From an uncultured Acetatifactor sp. (lineage in GTDB: Bacteria; Bacillota; Clostridia; Lachnospirales; Lachnospiraceae), in NCBI GenBank assembly GCA_910584235.1, contig CAJTZD010000020.1, forward strand, positions 1 through 64,000: DNA of 64,000 nt, in the 5' to 3' direction. This document shows positions 26,048 through 35,317 of this stretch, piece after piece. Position numbers and translations under genes: made by a program. How positions within the stretch are numbered: position 1 is the first letter of the stretch; each line of letters begins with the position of its first letter. The notes below the pieces were generated by a model, which saw only the letters and a program-made list of their open reading frames with translations, ran no database searches and was not told the DNA's origin.

Positions 26048-27388
26048 TTACTGCTCCTTTTCATTCCGTTCTCTGATGATAAACCGCAGCGGAGTCCCTC
26101 TGAATCCAAAGGTCTCCCGGATCTGATTCTCAATATATCTGGTATAGGAAAAATGCATCAGCTCTCTCTTATTCACGAAAATGACAAAGGTAGGCGGTTT
26201 TACGGCTACCTGCGTGATATAGTAAAGCTTCAGCCGTTTGCCCTTGTCGGAGGGCGGTTGCTGCAGAGCCACCGCTTCCGTCATGATCTCATTCAATACT
26301 CCGGTGGCCACTCTCATGGCGTGGTTCTCACTGACCATGTCTATAATGTCGAAAAGCTTATTCAGCCGCTGTCCGGTCAGCGCGGATATGAACAGGATCT
26401 CTGCATAAGGCATGTAGGAAAGGACATTCCGCACCTTTTCCGTGACCTGGTAGATGGTTTTGTCGTCCTTTTCCACGGCATCCCATTTGTTCACTGCGAT
26501 GATGACTGCCTTGCCTCTGTCATGGGCGATGCCGGCGATCTTTGCGTCCTGCTCACTGACCCCCTCCACCGCGTCAATGACCAGCACGACAATATCCGAC
26601 CGTTCTATGGCGCTGACAGCCCGCACAATCATATAGTGCTCCAGTTCTTCCTTTATCTTGTTTTTTCTGCGGAGTCCTGCCGTGTCGATGAAGACATATT
26701 CCTTTCCGTTATGGACGATTTCCGTATCCACGGCATCCCTGGTGGTGCCCGCAATGTCCGAAACGATCAGCCGTTCCTCCCCCAGAAGCTTATTGATCAG
26801 CGAGGACTTCCCCACATTGGGCTTTCCCACGATGGCTACTCTGGTGCGGTCGTCCTCTTCCTCGTCCGCCGTATCCGTCCTGAAATGAGAGATCACCTGC
26901 TCCAGCATGTCCCCCAATCCCATCTTATTTACCGCTGATATGGGATGGGGCTCCCCTATCCCTAAGTTGTAGAATTCAAACACATCCGCGGAATACTTAT
27001 CCACGCTGTCCACCTTGTTGACCACCAGAACCACCGGCTTATGGGAGCGCCGCAGCATATCCGCCACCTTGTCGTCCGCATCTACCAGCCCCTGCTTCAC
27101 ATCCACCAGAAAAATGATCACATCCGCCGTGTCAATGGCAATCTGAGCCTGAGCCCGCATCTGGGACAATATGATATCTCTGCTGTCCGGTTCTATGCCG
27201 CCGGTGTCGATCAATGTAAATGTCTTGTCCAGCCAGGTCACATCCGCATAGATTCTGTCGCGGGTAATGCCCGGAGTGTCCTGCACAATGGAAATCCTCT
27301 CTCCCGCCAGGGCATTGAACAGCGTGGATTTCCCTACATTAGGCCTCCCCACCACTGCCACAATCGGTTTCGTACTTCGTTTTGCCAT
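26048..27388 (-). CDS. der: Ribosome assembly GTPase Der (EngA)
   Basis: A double-GTPase protein of 446 residues needed for 50S subunit maturation. G1 motifs are GRPNVGKST (residues 14-22) and GKPNVGKSS (about 186); G3 motifs are DTGGIE and DTAGLRR; G4 motifs are NKVD and NKWD. The C-terminal KH-like domain follows (~355-446). The ATG at 27388 has AAAGGTG 6 nt upstream and gives the canonical KPIVAVVGRPNVG start. It leads into plsY and gpsA, an order common in Firmicutes. Confidence 0.97.
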   Translation of the reverse strand: MAKRSTKPIVAVVGRPNVGKSTLFNALAGERISIVQDTPGITRDRIYADVTWLDKTFTLIDTGGIEPDSRDIILSQMRAQAQIAIDTADVIIFLVDVKQGLVDADDKVADMLRRSHKPVVLVVNKVDSVDKYSADVFEFYNLGIGEPHPISAVNKMGLGDMLEQVISHFRTDTADEEEDDRTRVAIVGKPNVGKSSLINKLLGEERLIVSDIAGTTRDAVDTEIVHNGKEYVFIDTAGLRRKNKIKEELEHYMIVRAVSAIERSDIVVLVIDAVEGVSEQDAKIAGIAHDRGKAVIIAVNKWDAVEKDDKTIYQVTEKVRNVLSYMPYAEILFISALTGQRLNKLFDIIDMVSENHAMRVATGVLNEIMTEAVALQQPPSDKGKRLKLYYITQVAVKPPTFVIFVNKRELMHFSYTRYIENQIRETFGFRGTPLRFIIRERNEKEQ

Positions 27389-27437
27389 AATTTCACCTTT
27401 CTCACTTTCAGACATGCCGCCCGGCAATAATATCGTT

Positions 27438-28784
27438 TTAAACGGCGTTTAAAACAGAATCCACAAAGTCTTTTCCGCTTGATTTTACAATATTAATCGG
27501 TACTTGTAAAGCTTTTTCCAATTCCGGAAGCCTCATATCATCCAAAAAGACATCCTCGCCGCTCCGGAGAATATTCTCCGGCAGGAGCAGACAGCTGCCC
27601 AGGGGCTTATCTTTCAGCTGCGACAGCAGATCCTGTCCGGTAATCAGACCGGATACAGTGATCTTCTCCCCGAAAAAGAAATTCGTGATGGGGTAGACCC
27701 TGAAATGCAGTCCCGGCCATACCTGCGTCATACGCTCCGCCATACTTTGAATATAGGGATATGCCAGTTTGCCTGTGGCAATTGCCAGTTCTCCCTCGGG
27801 CTCCTCGTCTTGCGAATCTGCCTGTAAGTCCTTTCTCTCTGTCCGTTTTTTCATTTCTTCCTCAAATTCATTCGTCAACAGCCGCAGCATCCCCACACCG
27901 TTTTCCAGTTGCAAATATCCGTCGTACCGCTCTGCCTCCGGCATCTCCCGGTCCGCAAGAATATACCATTCATCGCTGGCGTGAACAAAATGGATGCCAT
28001 ACCGCGCAAAGCATTCCCTCTGCACACTTTCTATAAAGTCTATTACCGCTTCCGCATCCGCTCTGTCAAAAGGCTCCAGCGGGTAGAGCCCCCGGCGGTA
28101 TTTTGTCAGGCCCACCGGTACTACGGACACGCTTTCCAGATTCGGTATATATTTCATCAGTTCCCGGATGCTGTATTCCAGCTCTTTTCCGTCATTGAGT
28201 CCTTTGCACAGCACGATCTGCCCATTCATGTGAATGTCCGCTTCCATCAGTCTGTCCACTTTCTTCAGGGCTTCCCCCGCAAAACGGTTATTCAGCAGTT
28301 TGCACCGAAGCTCGGGATTCATGGCATGGAAAGAGATATTGATGGGAGAAAGCCGGTATCTGCAGATTCTGTCAATATCATGGTCCGACATATTGGTCAG
28401 CGTCACATAATTCCCCTGCAGAAAGGAAAGCCTGGAATCGTCATCCTTAAAGTACAGGGTATCCCGCATCCCCGGCGGCATCTGGTCAATGAAGCAGAAT
28501 ACGCATTTATTGCAGCAATGGCGATACTCGTCCATAAGTCCGCTCTCGAACTCCAGGCCTAAATCTTCCTCGTAATCTTTCTCCACCTCCAAAAGCCATT
28601 GCTCTTTGTTCGGCTTCTCTATCAACAGTTCAATATAAGTATCTTGTATCATGAACTGATAGTCAAATATATCCTCTATCTCTGTGTTATCAATGGAGAG
28701 CAGTCTGTCTCCGGGTTCGATCTCCAATTCCTCCCCGATACTTCCGGGCAACACCTTACTCACAACATGCGATTTCTCTTTCAT
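27438..28784 (-). CDS. DUF512 protein with PDZ and radical-SAM-like cysteine motif
   Basis: A 448-residue protein. Residues ~1-70 form a PDZ-like fold (VLPGSIGEELEIEPGDRLLSI). Near residue 100 the spacing C-x3-C-x2-C is present in CCNKCVFCF, the 4Fe-4S ligand pattern of radical SAM enzymes. The remainder matches the DUF512 family (YVTLTNMSDHDIDRICRYRL; HASDEWYILADREMPEAERY). The function is not established. Homologues are commonly found beside der in Clostridia, as here (49 nt gap). The ATG at 28784 follows AGGGG; an upstream in-frame ATG at 28817 is less likely. Confidence 0.85.
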   Translation of the reverse strand: MKEKSHVVSKVLPGSIGEELEIEPGDRLLSIDNTEIEDIFDYQFMIQDTYIELLIEKPNKEQWLLEVEKDYEEDLGLEFESGLMDEYRHCCNKCVFCFIDQMPPGMRDTLYFKDDDSRLSFLQGNYVTLTNMSDHDIDRICRYRLSPINISFHAMNPELRCKLLNNRFAGEALKKVDRLMEADIHMNGQIVLCKGLNDGKELEYSIRELMKYIPNLESVSVVPVGLTKYRRGLYPLEPFDRADAEAVIDFIESVQRECFARYGIHFVHASDEWYILADREMPEAERYDGYLQLENGVGMLRLLTNEFEEEMKKRTERKDLQADSQDEEPEGELAIATGKLAYPYIQSMAERMTQVWPGLHFRVYPITNFFFGEKITVSGLITGQDLLSQLKDKPLGSCLLLPENILRSGEDVFLDDMRLPELEKALQVPINIVKSSGKDFVDSVLNAV

Positions 28785-28851
28785 CACTTTCCCCTTTCCC
28801 GCTGTCGAACGAATCATCCAAAACCGTCTCGACTTTTGTCTAAGAATTACC

Positions 28852-28880
28852 TTGACGTGTCAACGACATAATGATATAAA
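28852..28880 (+). promoter_or_regulatory. Promoter of prs
   Basis: TTGACG (28852-28857), 17-bp spacer, TATAAA (28875-28880), in the divergent region between the DUF512 gene and prs; 38 nt before the prs start. Confidence 0.65.
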
Positions 28881-28918
28881 TATAAATACAACTTGCTTAT
28901 TTTACATCTGGAGGACTT

Positions 28919-30112
28919 ATGCCTAATTTACAAGAGATTGAAAATTCCATGCCTGTAGCGCCCTTAAAGATCATCGCCCTTTCTTCCGCGAAGAAAATGG
29001 GCGAAAGAGTCAATGATTACCTGGTTGAATTCCGTAAAACCATCCACAATGACAAAGTAAAGACAGATCCGGCCTTTCAGGGCTACAGTGAAAATAACTA
29101 TCTGCTGGAAGTGGAAACTCCCCGCTTTGGCAGCGGCGAAAGCAAAGCTTCCCTTCAGGAATCTGTCCGCGGAAAAGACCTGTTCCTTTTGGTGGATGTC
29201 TGCAATCACAGCATCACATACAATATGCACGGCCACGTCAACCATATGTCGCCGGATGACCATTATCAGGATTTGAAGCGAGTCATCTCTGCCTGCAACG
29301 GCAAAGCGCACAGGATCAATGTCATCATGCCTTTCCTCTATGAGAGCAGACAGCATAAGAGAAACGGCCGGGAATCCCTGGACTGTGCTTTTGCCCTGAA
29401 AGAACTGCGGGACATGGGCATCAGCAACTTCATTACTTTTGACGCCCATGATCCTAGAGTTCAAAATGCCATTCCTTTAAACGGATTTGATAATTTCACT
29501 ACCCCATACCAGTTTATCAAGGCGCTCTTAAATTCCGAGGAGGATCTGATCGTAGATAAAGATCACTTGGTAGTCATCAGCCCCGATGAGGGCGCACTGG
29601 ACAGAGCGATCTATTTTGCCACTGTTCTGGGCGTCGATACCGGCATGTTCTATAAGCGCCGGGACTATTCCACCATCATAAACGGCAGAAATCCCATTGT
29701 GGCCCATGAGTTTCTGGGAGACAATGTGGACAGCAAGGATGTCATCATCATAGATGATATCATCTCATCAGGCCAGAGTATGCTGGATACCGCCATACAG
29801 CTGAAGAAAATGAATGCCAGGCGTGTCTTTATCTGCTGCACTTTCGGCCTGTTCACCGACGGTCTGGCATCCTTTGACGAAGCCTATGAGAAAGGATGTT
29901 TCGACAAGGTCGTGACCACTGACCTGACCTATCTGCCTCCTGAGCTTTACAGCAGACCCTATTTTATAGAAGCGGATATGAGTAAGTTCCTGGCCTCCCT
30001 GATCGACTTTATGAACCATGACGCTTCTCTGACCAATGCGCTGACAGCCACTGACAAAATCCATAAAATCGTGGAATCCTACAACAACCGTCAGGAGTTC
30101 GAGATGAATTAA
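28919..30112 (+). CDS. prs: Ribose-phosphate pyrophosphokinase, long divergent form
   Basis: Makes PRPP from ribose-5-phosphate and ATP for nucleotide, His and Trp synthesis. The PRPP-binding loop VIIIDDIISSGQSML and the TFDAHDPRVQ metal/ATP segment identify the family. At 397 residues it is about 80 longer than the usual ~315-residue enzyme. The flexible loop normally reading YARQDRK is here YESRQHKRNGRES, and an insertion with HGHVNHMSPDDHYQD is present. This longer variant occurs in Clostridia, to my knowledge; whether allosteric control differs is unknown. It is read alone from the plus strand. Confidence 0.88.
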   Translation: MPNLQEIENSMPVAPLKIIALSSAKKMGERVNDYLVEFRKTIHNDKVKTDPAFQGYSENNYLLEVETPRFGSGESKASLQESVRGKDLFLLVDVCNHSITYNMHGHVNHMSPDDHYQDLKRVISACNGKAHRINVIMPFLYESRQHKRNGRESLDCAFALKELRDMGISNFITFDAHDPRVQNAIPLNGFDNFTTPYQFIKALLNSEEDLIVDKDHLVVISPDEGALDRAIYFATVLGVDTGMFYKRRDYSTIINGRNPIVAHEFLGDNVDSKDVIIIDDIISSGQSMLDTAIQLKKMNARRVFICCTFGLFTDGLASFDEAYEKGCFDKVVTTDLTYLPPELYSRPYFIEADMSKFLASLIDFMNHDASLTNALTATDKIHKIVESYNNRQEFEMN

Positions 30113-30124
30113 CATTCGCCCCCC

Positions 30125-30163
30125 GCCCCGCTTATGCCGGCCCTGCGGCCCGCTTCGCGGGGC
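30125..30163 (+). terminator. Possible terminator after prs
   Basis: GC-rich stem GCCCCGC (30125-30131) / GCGGGGC (30157-30163) with an inner GGCC/GGCC stem, followed by only a short CTTTC. It overlaps the 3' end of the convergent sensor kinase gene, so the same bases also encode protein. Confidence 0.35.
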
Positions 30164-32861
30164 TTTCATGATATTCCGGAAATGAAAACAGCACCTTGAA
30201 CAAATCTCCGTCCAGCAGAATCTCAAAGCTGCCGCCATGGGCCTGTACCAGACTCTTTGCTATGGAGAGCCCCAGTCCGCTGCCCTCCGTGGTCCGGGAG
30301 GAATCTCCCCGGATAAAGCGCTCTGCCAGCTCCTGGGGCCGGACATTCATCTGCTGTCTGGAAATATTCTTGATGGATACCTCTATTCTCTCCTCAGCCC
30401 TTGCCATATTGATATAGACTCTGGTGCCCTCCAGCGCATATTTGCAGATATTGTTAAATAGATTTTCCACTACCCGCCACATCCTGCGGCTGTCCGCATA
30501 GACATAGGCCGGTATATCGTCTTCCTCAAACACCACCTGCAGACCGCATTCCGCCAGCTTTTCCGAGAATTCCCCGATGCCCTGATTCAATAGCTCCGTC
30601 AAATTCAGCTTTTCTTTTTCCAATACAATGGTTCCGGAAGAAATTTTGGACACCTCCATCAAATCGTCCGTCAGCTGTTTTAAGCGCTGGGCCTTGCTGT
30701 CCAGGATATTGATATATCCTTTCGCCGGTTCCTCTTCAATGTGCAGGCGCTTTAGCAGATCCACATAGCTGATAATGGACGTCAATGGCGTCTTAATATC
30801 GTGGGAGACATTGGTAATCAGCTCTGTCTTCATGCGCTCGTCTTCCATGCTGGTCTTCACTGCATGACGAATGCCTTCTCCGATATTGTTCACAGCGTTT
30901 GCCAGCTCTCTGCTGGAACCGTGTAGGCTGTCCGCATCTACCTTAAATTCTTCCTCCCCGTCCCGTATCCTGCTTATCCCCTCCACAATCTCCGCCAGCT
31001 CTGCATTTCGGCGAAACAGCAGCACCCCTACGATTCCGTCTATTGCCACCATGAGCAATAGTATCAGGAAAGCGTACATCCGTCTGTTCCACAGTCTGTA
31101 TACGGCGGCGATTCCGATCAGATTTGAGAAGAGGAATATATTATAGGGCAGCAGCGTGCTGATCACGGAGTTCTTATGGCGGAAGATAAATCGGAATGTA
31201 TTGTCGATTCTCCTGCAGATAAAGTAAAGAAAACTGCCCCGCCACAGACGGCCTGCTTTCGCTCTGCGCACCAGGCTGTACCAGATTATATCAAAGCCCA
31301 CACTGACATAAACGCCATACAGGGCAAACAGACCATAGCGGTACAGCTTAGTCAGTTCAACCCCCATAAGACGGGTGGGCATGATCTGCGCTGTCTGAGC
31401 AAGTTCCAGAATCGCCCGGCCCCCTTGCAGACCGCCGTAGGCAAGGCCTGCTCCCATAAAAAAGAGAAGCTCCGTCCAAAGCTTGTCAAAATGATTCAGA
31501 TAACAGATTCTCTCCCCGTTCTCTCCAAGCGCCATACCGGCATCAACTGTCAGATAAATGCCGATTCCCAGCCAGACAAAAGCAAGAATCACGATGAGTA
31601 CAATAAACCGCCCTACATTTGGCACAATTTTCTGGTAAACGGCATGGGCTGTCTGGAAAGCGTCTCCCTCTATGGTATACTTGGAATCCACCCCCAGCCA
31701 GATATGGGTGGTATCCGGATACGCGTAACTGTAAACACCAATGTACTCATCCATCTCTTCTTCGCTGAAAATGGTATTTCCCATGAATACCAGGCTGTCA
31801 GGATAATAGATCAGATAACGCCTGTATTCGTTAAAGAACTCGGTCACCTCATTATCCTGGAGTCCTGCCAGGTTCGGCACATTCGTATAGGTACGCATTC
31901 CCTCATCGGTCATCATGCGCACCATATATTTTACATTGCTTTTGGAGCCCTTGTAAGCCTCATTGCAGATCTGATAGCGCTGGTAGTTGACGGTAAGGCT
32001 GTTGATTGCCGCCACTACATTTTCCTGGAGAAGCATATAATCAATCCAGTTATCTGCGTAATCTTTCAGCTGCTTTTTCCCCTCTACTGTGGCATAGCGG
32101 CAGTTGAGCATGGGAATGTATACAGTCAGGCTGCCGTCATCCTCCCTGGACACGTTTATGCCGTCCAGATTCTTGGACATGATATAGGAAAAAACCATAT
32201 CCTCCAATTGTTCCTGTGTGCTCTCTTTCAGCTTCCCCGTAAGCACCGCAATCTCTTCGGCACTCTTGCCGTAGCGGCCTTGCCCCGCATTTTCCTCGGT
32301 CTGCAGTGTCTCCGTATCTTCCTGACTGTCCGCTTCCTTTGTTTCGCTTATATGATAAAAGTCGTCAAAACATAGCTGCCCATATTCATCCAGCTTGAAA
32401 TTCTCCGGATAAATACAATATCCGAAATAATTTACAAATTCCGACATGCTCATAAAACGGTCTGTGTACTCCACGTCGGACTTTCCCCATTTGACAATGT
32501 CGTCCAGCGCATAGACTACTGTAAGCGCACAGCCCGAATCGGCTCCTATCTGGCTCGCATATTTCGTCACATCGATCTGCTTGGCAGGATCCAGTATTCC
32601 CTCCGTTTCCAACTGCCCTTTTAGGACCACAAGCTGCGTGATATCGGACACCGCATTCCGGAACAGATCCTGATAAATTTCGGAATCCTCGAACTCCAGC
32701 CCTGTATCAATGGGAAAGACCTTGTAGATTTTGGGTCCGTCAATGGAATCCACCGAGATGTAAGAATTCAAAATCAGGCCGGCCACCGTTAACATAATGC
32801 CAGCTGCCAACAGATGCTGGATCAGCTCCAGACAAACTCTCTTCCACGTCGCCTTTTTCAT
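30132..32861 (-). CDS. Large membrane sensor histidine kinase
   Basis: A 909-residue sensor with one helix near residues 14-34, a ~400-residue extracytoplasmic domain, then about five membrane helices (roughly 430-640). A short linker precedes HisKA, with the phospho-His near residue 684 in TNVSHDIKTPLTS, and the HATPase domain (NLFNNICKYALEGT, GSGLGLSIAKSLVQAHGG). It starts 12 nt after the OmpR-type regulator and forms a two-component system with it. The external region has no domain I recognise. A long external sensor plus a polytopic bundle is seen in some Clostridia kinases; the signal is unknown. Confidence 0.9.
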   Translation of the reverse strand: MKKATWKRVCLELIQHLLAAGIMLTVAGLILNSYISVDSIDGPKIYKVFPIDTGLEFEDSEIYQDLFRNAVSDITQLVVLKGQLETEGILDPAKQIDVTKYASQIGADSGCALTVVYALDDIVKWGKSDVEYTDRFMSMSEFVNYFGYCIYPENFKLDEYGQLCFDDFYHISETKEADSQEDTETLQTEENAGQGRYGKSAEEIAVLTGKLKESTQEQLEDMVFSYIMSKNLDGINVSREDDGSLTVYIPMLNCRYATVEGKKQLKDYADNWIDYMLLQENVVAAINSLTVNYQRYQICNEAYKGSKSNVKYMVRMMTDEGMRTYTNVPNLAGLQDNEVTEFFNEYRRYLIYYPDSLVFMGNTIFSEEEMDEYIGVYSYAYPDTTHIWLGVDSKYTIEGDAFQTAHAVYQKIVPNVGRFIVLIVILAFVWLGIGIYLTVDAGMALGENGERICYLNHFDKLWTELLFFMGAGLAYGGLQGGRAILELAQTAQIMPTRLMGVELTKLYRYGLFALYGVYVSVGFDIIWYSLVRRAKAGRLWRGSFLYFICRRIDNTFRFIFRHKNSVISTLLPYNIFLFSNLIGIAAVYRLWNRRMYAFLILLLMVAIDGIVGVLLFRRNAELAEIVEGISRIRDGEEEFKVDADSLHGSSRELANAVNNIGEGIRHAVKTSMEDERMKTELITNVSHDIKTPLTSIISYVDLLKRLHIEEEPAKGYINILDSKAQRLKQLTDDLMEVSKISSGTIVLEKEKLNLTELLNQGIGEFSEKLAECGLQVVFEEDDIPAYVYADSRRMWRVVENLFNNICKYALEGTRVYINMARAEERIEVSIKNISRQQMNVRPQELAERFIRGDSSRTTEGSGLGLSIAKSLVQAHGGSFEILLDGDLFKVLFSFPEYHESPAKRAAGPA

Positions 32862-32873
32862 AGGAATGCTCCC

Positions 32874-33566
32874 CTACTGCTTGTCGATTTTATAGCCCAC
32901 CCCCCAGACCACTTTCAGATATCTGGGCTCCCTTGGATTGATCTCGATTTTCTCACGGATATGGCGGATGTGTACGGCTACCGTATTGTCGGCCCCAATG
33001 GCGTCTTCGTTCCATATGCTTTCATAGATTTGGCCGATAGAGAACACCCTGCCCTGATTCTTTATCAGGAGCAGCAGGATATTATACTCGATGGGGGTCA
33101 TTTTCACCGGCTCTCCGTCCACCAGCACCTGCTTGGTATCGTCGTTGATCATCAGGCCGCCCACCTGATAGACAGACTTACTCTCCGCGTTCAGACTGCC
33201 CAGCGAGGTATACCGGCGGAGATTGGACTTCACCCTTGCCACCAACTCCAGGGGATTAAAGGGTTTTGTAATATAATCGTCCGCGCCGATGTTCAGCCCC
33301 AGAATCTTGTCCGTGTCCTCGGACTTTGCGGACAGCATGATAATAGGAATGCTGCTGTACTCTCTGATCTTCAGAGTGGCCCGGATGCCGTCCAGCTTGG
33401 GCATCATCACGTCCATGATCAGCAGATGAATCTCCTCTTTTTTCAGCAAGTCAATGGCCTGCTTTCCGTCGAAAGCTTTAAAGATACTATGCCCGTCCTG
33501 GCTTAAATATATCTCTATCGCATCCACAATTTCCCTGTCATCGTCACATACAAGTATATTCGCCAT
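32874..33566 (-). CDS. OmpR/PhoB-family response regulator
   Basis: Receiver domain with CDDD (8-10) and phospho-acceptor Asp52 in LIMDVMMPKLDG, Lys in ITKPFNPLEL, then a winged-helix DNA-binding domain (~135-230; MTPIEYNILLLLIKNQGRVFS and NTVAVHIRHIREKIE). It would be phosphorylated by the kinase encoded 12 nt downstream. The ATG at 33566 has GGGGTGAG upstream; a few extra codons upstream in frame are not typical. Target genes are not evident nearby. Confidence 0.93.
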   Translation of the reverse strand: MANILVCDDDREIVDAIEIYLSQDGHSIFKAFDGKQAIDLLKKEEIHLLIMDVMMPKLDGIRATLKIREYSSIPIIMLSAKSEDTDKILGLNIGADDYITKPFNPLELVARVKSNLRRYTSLGSLNAESKSVYQVGGLMINDDTKQVLVDGEPVKMTPIEYNILLLLIKNQGRVFSIGQIYESIWNEDAIGADNTVAVHIRHIREKIEINPREPRYLKVVWGVGYKIDKQ

Positions 33567-33675
33567 ACTTTTCTCACCCCGTTTTCCTGAATTCCCCCCG
33601 GAAATTATCAAAACATATCTTATTTAAAAGTTACCTGCCAAAAATATGAATGTTTTCTTAATCTGTTTCTTTTCC

Positions 33676-34584
33676 TTATGCTCTCAGCCCGAGAAAAGCA
33701 GCCAGACTTCCCCTTTTTCCGCCGCTTGCCCTGTGTGAAAACAGATACCCGCTATTGTGGCATGTACAGATATCCGTCACCGCAATATGCCCGGGAAGAA
33801 GTCCCGACTGTCTTAATATTAACTCATTGGCAAGCCATAGATCCAACTGATATTTTCCGGGAGCTTTCCCTGGCAGTGCAACCTGTTCTCCCAACATGTC
33901 AATGAACTGCTCCGCCACATCCTCACTGACCTCGTAGCAGTCTCTGCATATGGAGGGGCCGATTGCCGCATACAGTTCTTCCGGTCTGGTTCCGAACTGT
34001 TCTTCCATGGCTCTCACCATGCATTCTCCCATTCTGCCAACAGTGCCCCGCCAGCCGGAGTGGGCCAGCCCGATTGCGTGATGGATAGGATCTACGAAAT
34101 AAAGCGGCACACAGTCCGCGTAGAAAGTCACCAGCACAAGTCCGGGTTCATCCGTTACCATGCCGTCTATATCACTGTAGTCTCTGGGCCTGACGATCCC
34201 TTTTCCCTTATCCGCAGCTGTCATTCGGCGGATATTCGTGGTATGGGTCTGATGGGAAGCCGCCATATCCTCCGGGCTCACCCCAAGCACCCGGGCAATC
34301 CGCCTGTAATTTTCCAGCACGTTCTCAGGCATGTCTCCCCTGTCCGCGCTCAGGTTCATGGCGGAAAATTCCCCGCCGCTCACCCCTCCCAGCCGGGTGG
34401 TGAACAGATGCTTTACGATTCCCGTCTGTTCCAGCAGTGGAAAAGTGAGATATTCCAGCGCCGCCCCCTCTATGAGAACGCGGTTCTGCCGCAGAACCGG
34501 ATACCCCTCTGGTACTGTCGCCTGGGTTACGTCCGGCTCTTGCTCTGTGTGCCCTTTTTTGTCTGTCCGCTGTATCTGGAACAT
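33676..34584 (-). CDS. pgeF: PgeF/YfiH-type peptidoglycan editing factor (laccase-domain)
   Basis: A 302-residue protein with the Cu-oxidase_4 fold: ASHQTHTTNI (metal His), FYADCVPLYFVDP, GLAHSGWRGTV, AAIGPSICRDCYEVS and CTCHNSGYLFSHRAS. Members were called polyphenol oxidases and have been shown to be purine nucleoside-active enzymes or editors of L-Ser misincorporated into peptidoglycan precursors; YlmD is the Bacillus relative. The molecular role here is therefore uncertain. AGGAGGT precedes the ATG. It ends the long translation/secretion block, 18 nt after yraN. Confidence 0.88.
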   Translation of the reverse strand: MFQIQRTDKKGHTEQEPDVTQATVPEGYPVLRQNRVLIEGAALEYLTFPLLEQTGIVKHLFTTRLGGVSGGEFSAMNLSADRGDMPENVLENYRRIARVLGVSPEDMAASHQTHTTNIRRMTAADKGKGIVRPRDYSDIDGMVTDEPGLVLVTFYADCVPLYFVDPIHHAIGLAHSGWRGTVGRMGECMVRAMEEQFGTRPEELYAAIGPSICRDCYEVSEDVAEQFIDMLGEQVALPGKAPGKYQLDLWLANELILRQSGLLPGHIAVTDICTCHNSGYLFSHRASGGKRGSLAAFLGLRA

Positions 34585-34602
34585 ATCTTTGAGACCTCCT
34601 CT

Positions 34603-34965
34603 TTATCTGCGTGCGTAAATATGCGGAAAGGCGTTCTGTATCCATTCCACATCCGCGCCCTGAATGCCTACCACGTCGTATCTGACGCTTGCCTCATCTC
34701 CAAATCCGTGAGTATATCTGTAGTAATCAGCCACCCTGCAGATTCTGCACTGCTTGCGGTGGTCCACAGCCTCCAGCGCATAGCCTTTCTCGGAAGTGCT
34801 CCGGTACTTCACCTCCACAAACACCAGATACCCCTGGTGAGAGCCGATCAGGTCAATTTCCCCCAGCCTGCAGCGGAAGTTGGTCTCCAGAACCCGCATG
34901 CCGTTTTTTATCAGATATTCCGCTGCCACCTTCTCCCAAACCGCTCCGGTCCTGCGTTTATTCAA
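34603..34965 (-). CDS. YraN/UPF0102 family nuclease-like protein
   Basis: A 120-residue restriction-endonuclease-like fold: GAVWEKVAAEYLIKNG, then the catalytic-type pattern E-x-D...FVEVKYR (GEIDLIGSHQGYLVFVEVKYR). Such proteins occur near rnhB and are linked to DNA recombination or uptake, but a role is not proven. The start is TTG with AGAGGT 7 nt upstream, and the 5 nt between this start and the ylqH stop implies coupling. Confidence 0.85.
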   Translation of the reverse strand: MNKRRTGAVWEKVAAEYLIKNGMRVLETNFRCRLGEIDLIGSHQGYLVFVEVKYRSTSEKGYALEAVDHRKQCRICRVADYYRYTHGFGDEASVRYDVVGIQGADVEWIQNAFPHIYARR

Positions 34966-34970
34966 AAGCC

Positions 34971-35264
34971 TTACCTCTTGATCTTTCCCTTTATCTTGTC
35001 CATGGAATCCACGAACACTAAAATCTCGGCCACCACCTCATATAGCTCCGGCGGTATCATGTCTCCGATATCCAGCCGGGAAAGCGTGTCCGCCAGCTTG
35101 TCGTCCTGGTGAACCGGCACACGGCTCTCCCGGGCCTTTTCAATGATTCTCTCGGCAAGCTTTCCGCGACCGCTGGCTATAACCCTGGGTGCCGCATCCG
35201 AGGGGTCATATTCCAGCGCAATGGCCTGTTTCAGTTTCTCTTCTTTCTCTCTCTTCCCATCCAT
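34971..35264 (-). CDS. FlhB C-terminal-domain homologue (YlqH type)
   Basis: A 97-residue stand-alone relative of the cytoplasmic domain of FlhB/EscU export switch proteins: AIALEYDPSDAAPRVIASGRGKLAERIIEKARES and then VPVHQDDKLADTLSRLDIGDMIPPELYEVVAEIL. The autocleavage Asn-Pro-Thr-His motif of real FlhB is replaced by YDPSDAAP, so the switch reaction is not expected. In Bacillus the same gene (ylqH) lies by ylqG and rnhB, as here. No flagellar genes are in the window. Confidence 0.85.
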   Translation of the reverse strand: MDGKREKEEKLKQAIALEYDPSDAAPRVIASGRGKLAERIIEKARESRVPVHQDDKLADTLSRLDIGDMIPPELYEVVAEILVFVDSMDKIKGKIKR

Positions 35265-35317
35265 AGAATCGCCCTCTCTGTCTCATCCCGATCACCTGCC
35301 GGGTGCACTTTTTTACC

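Noticed and set aside
31176..32375. A 399-codon plus-strand frame opposite the sensor kinase
   Set aside because: No ribosome site or recognisable domain, and wholly antisense to the kinase.
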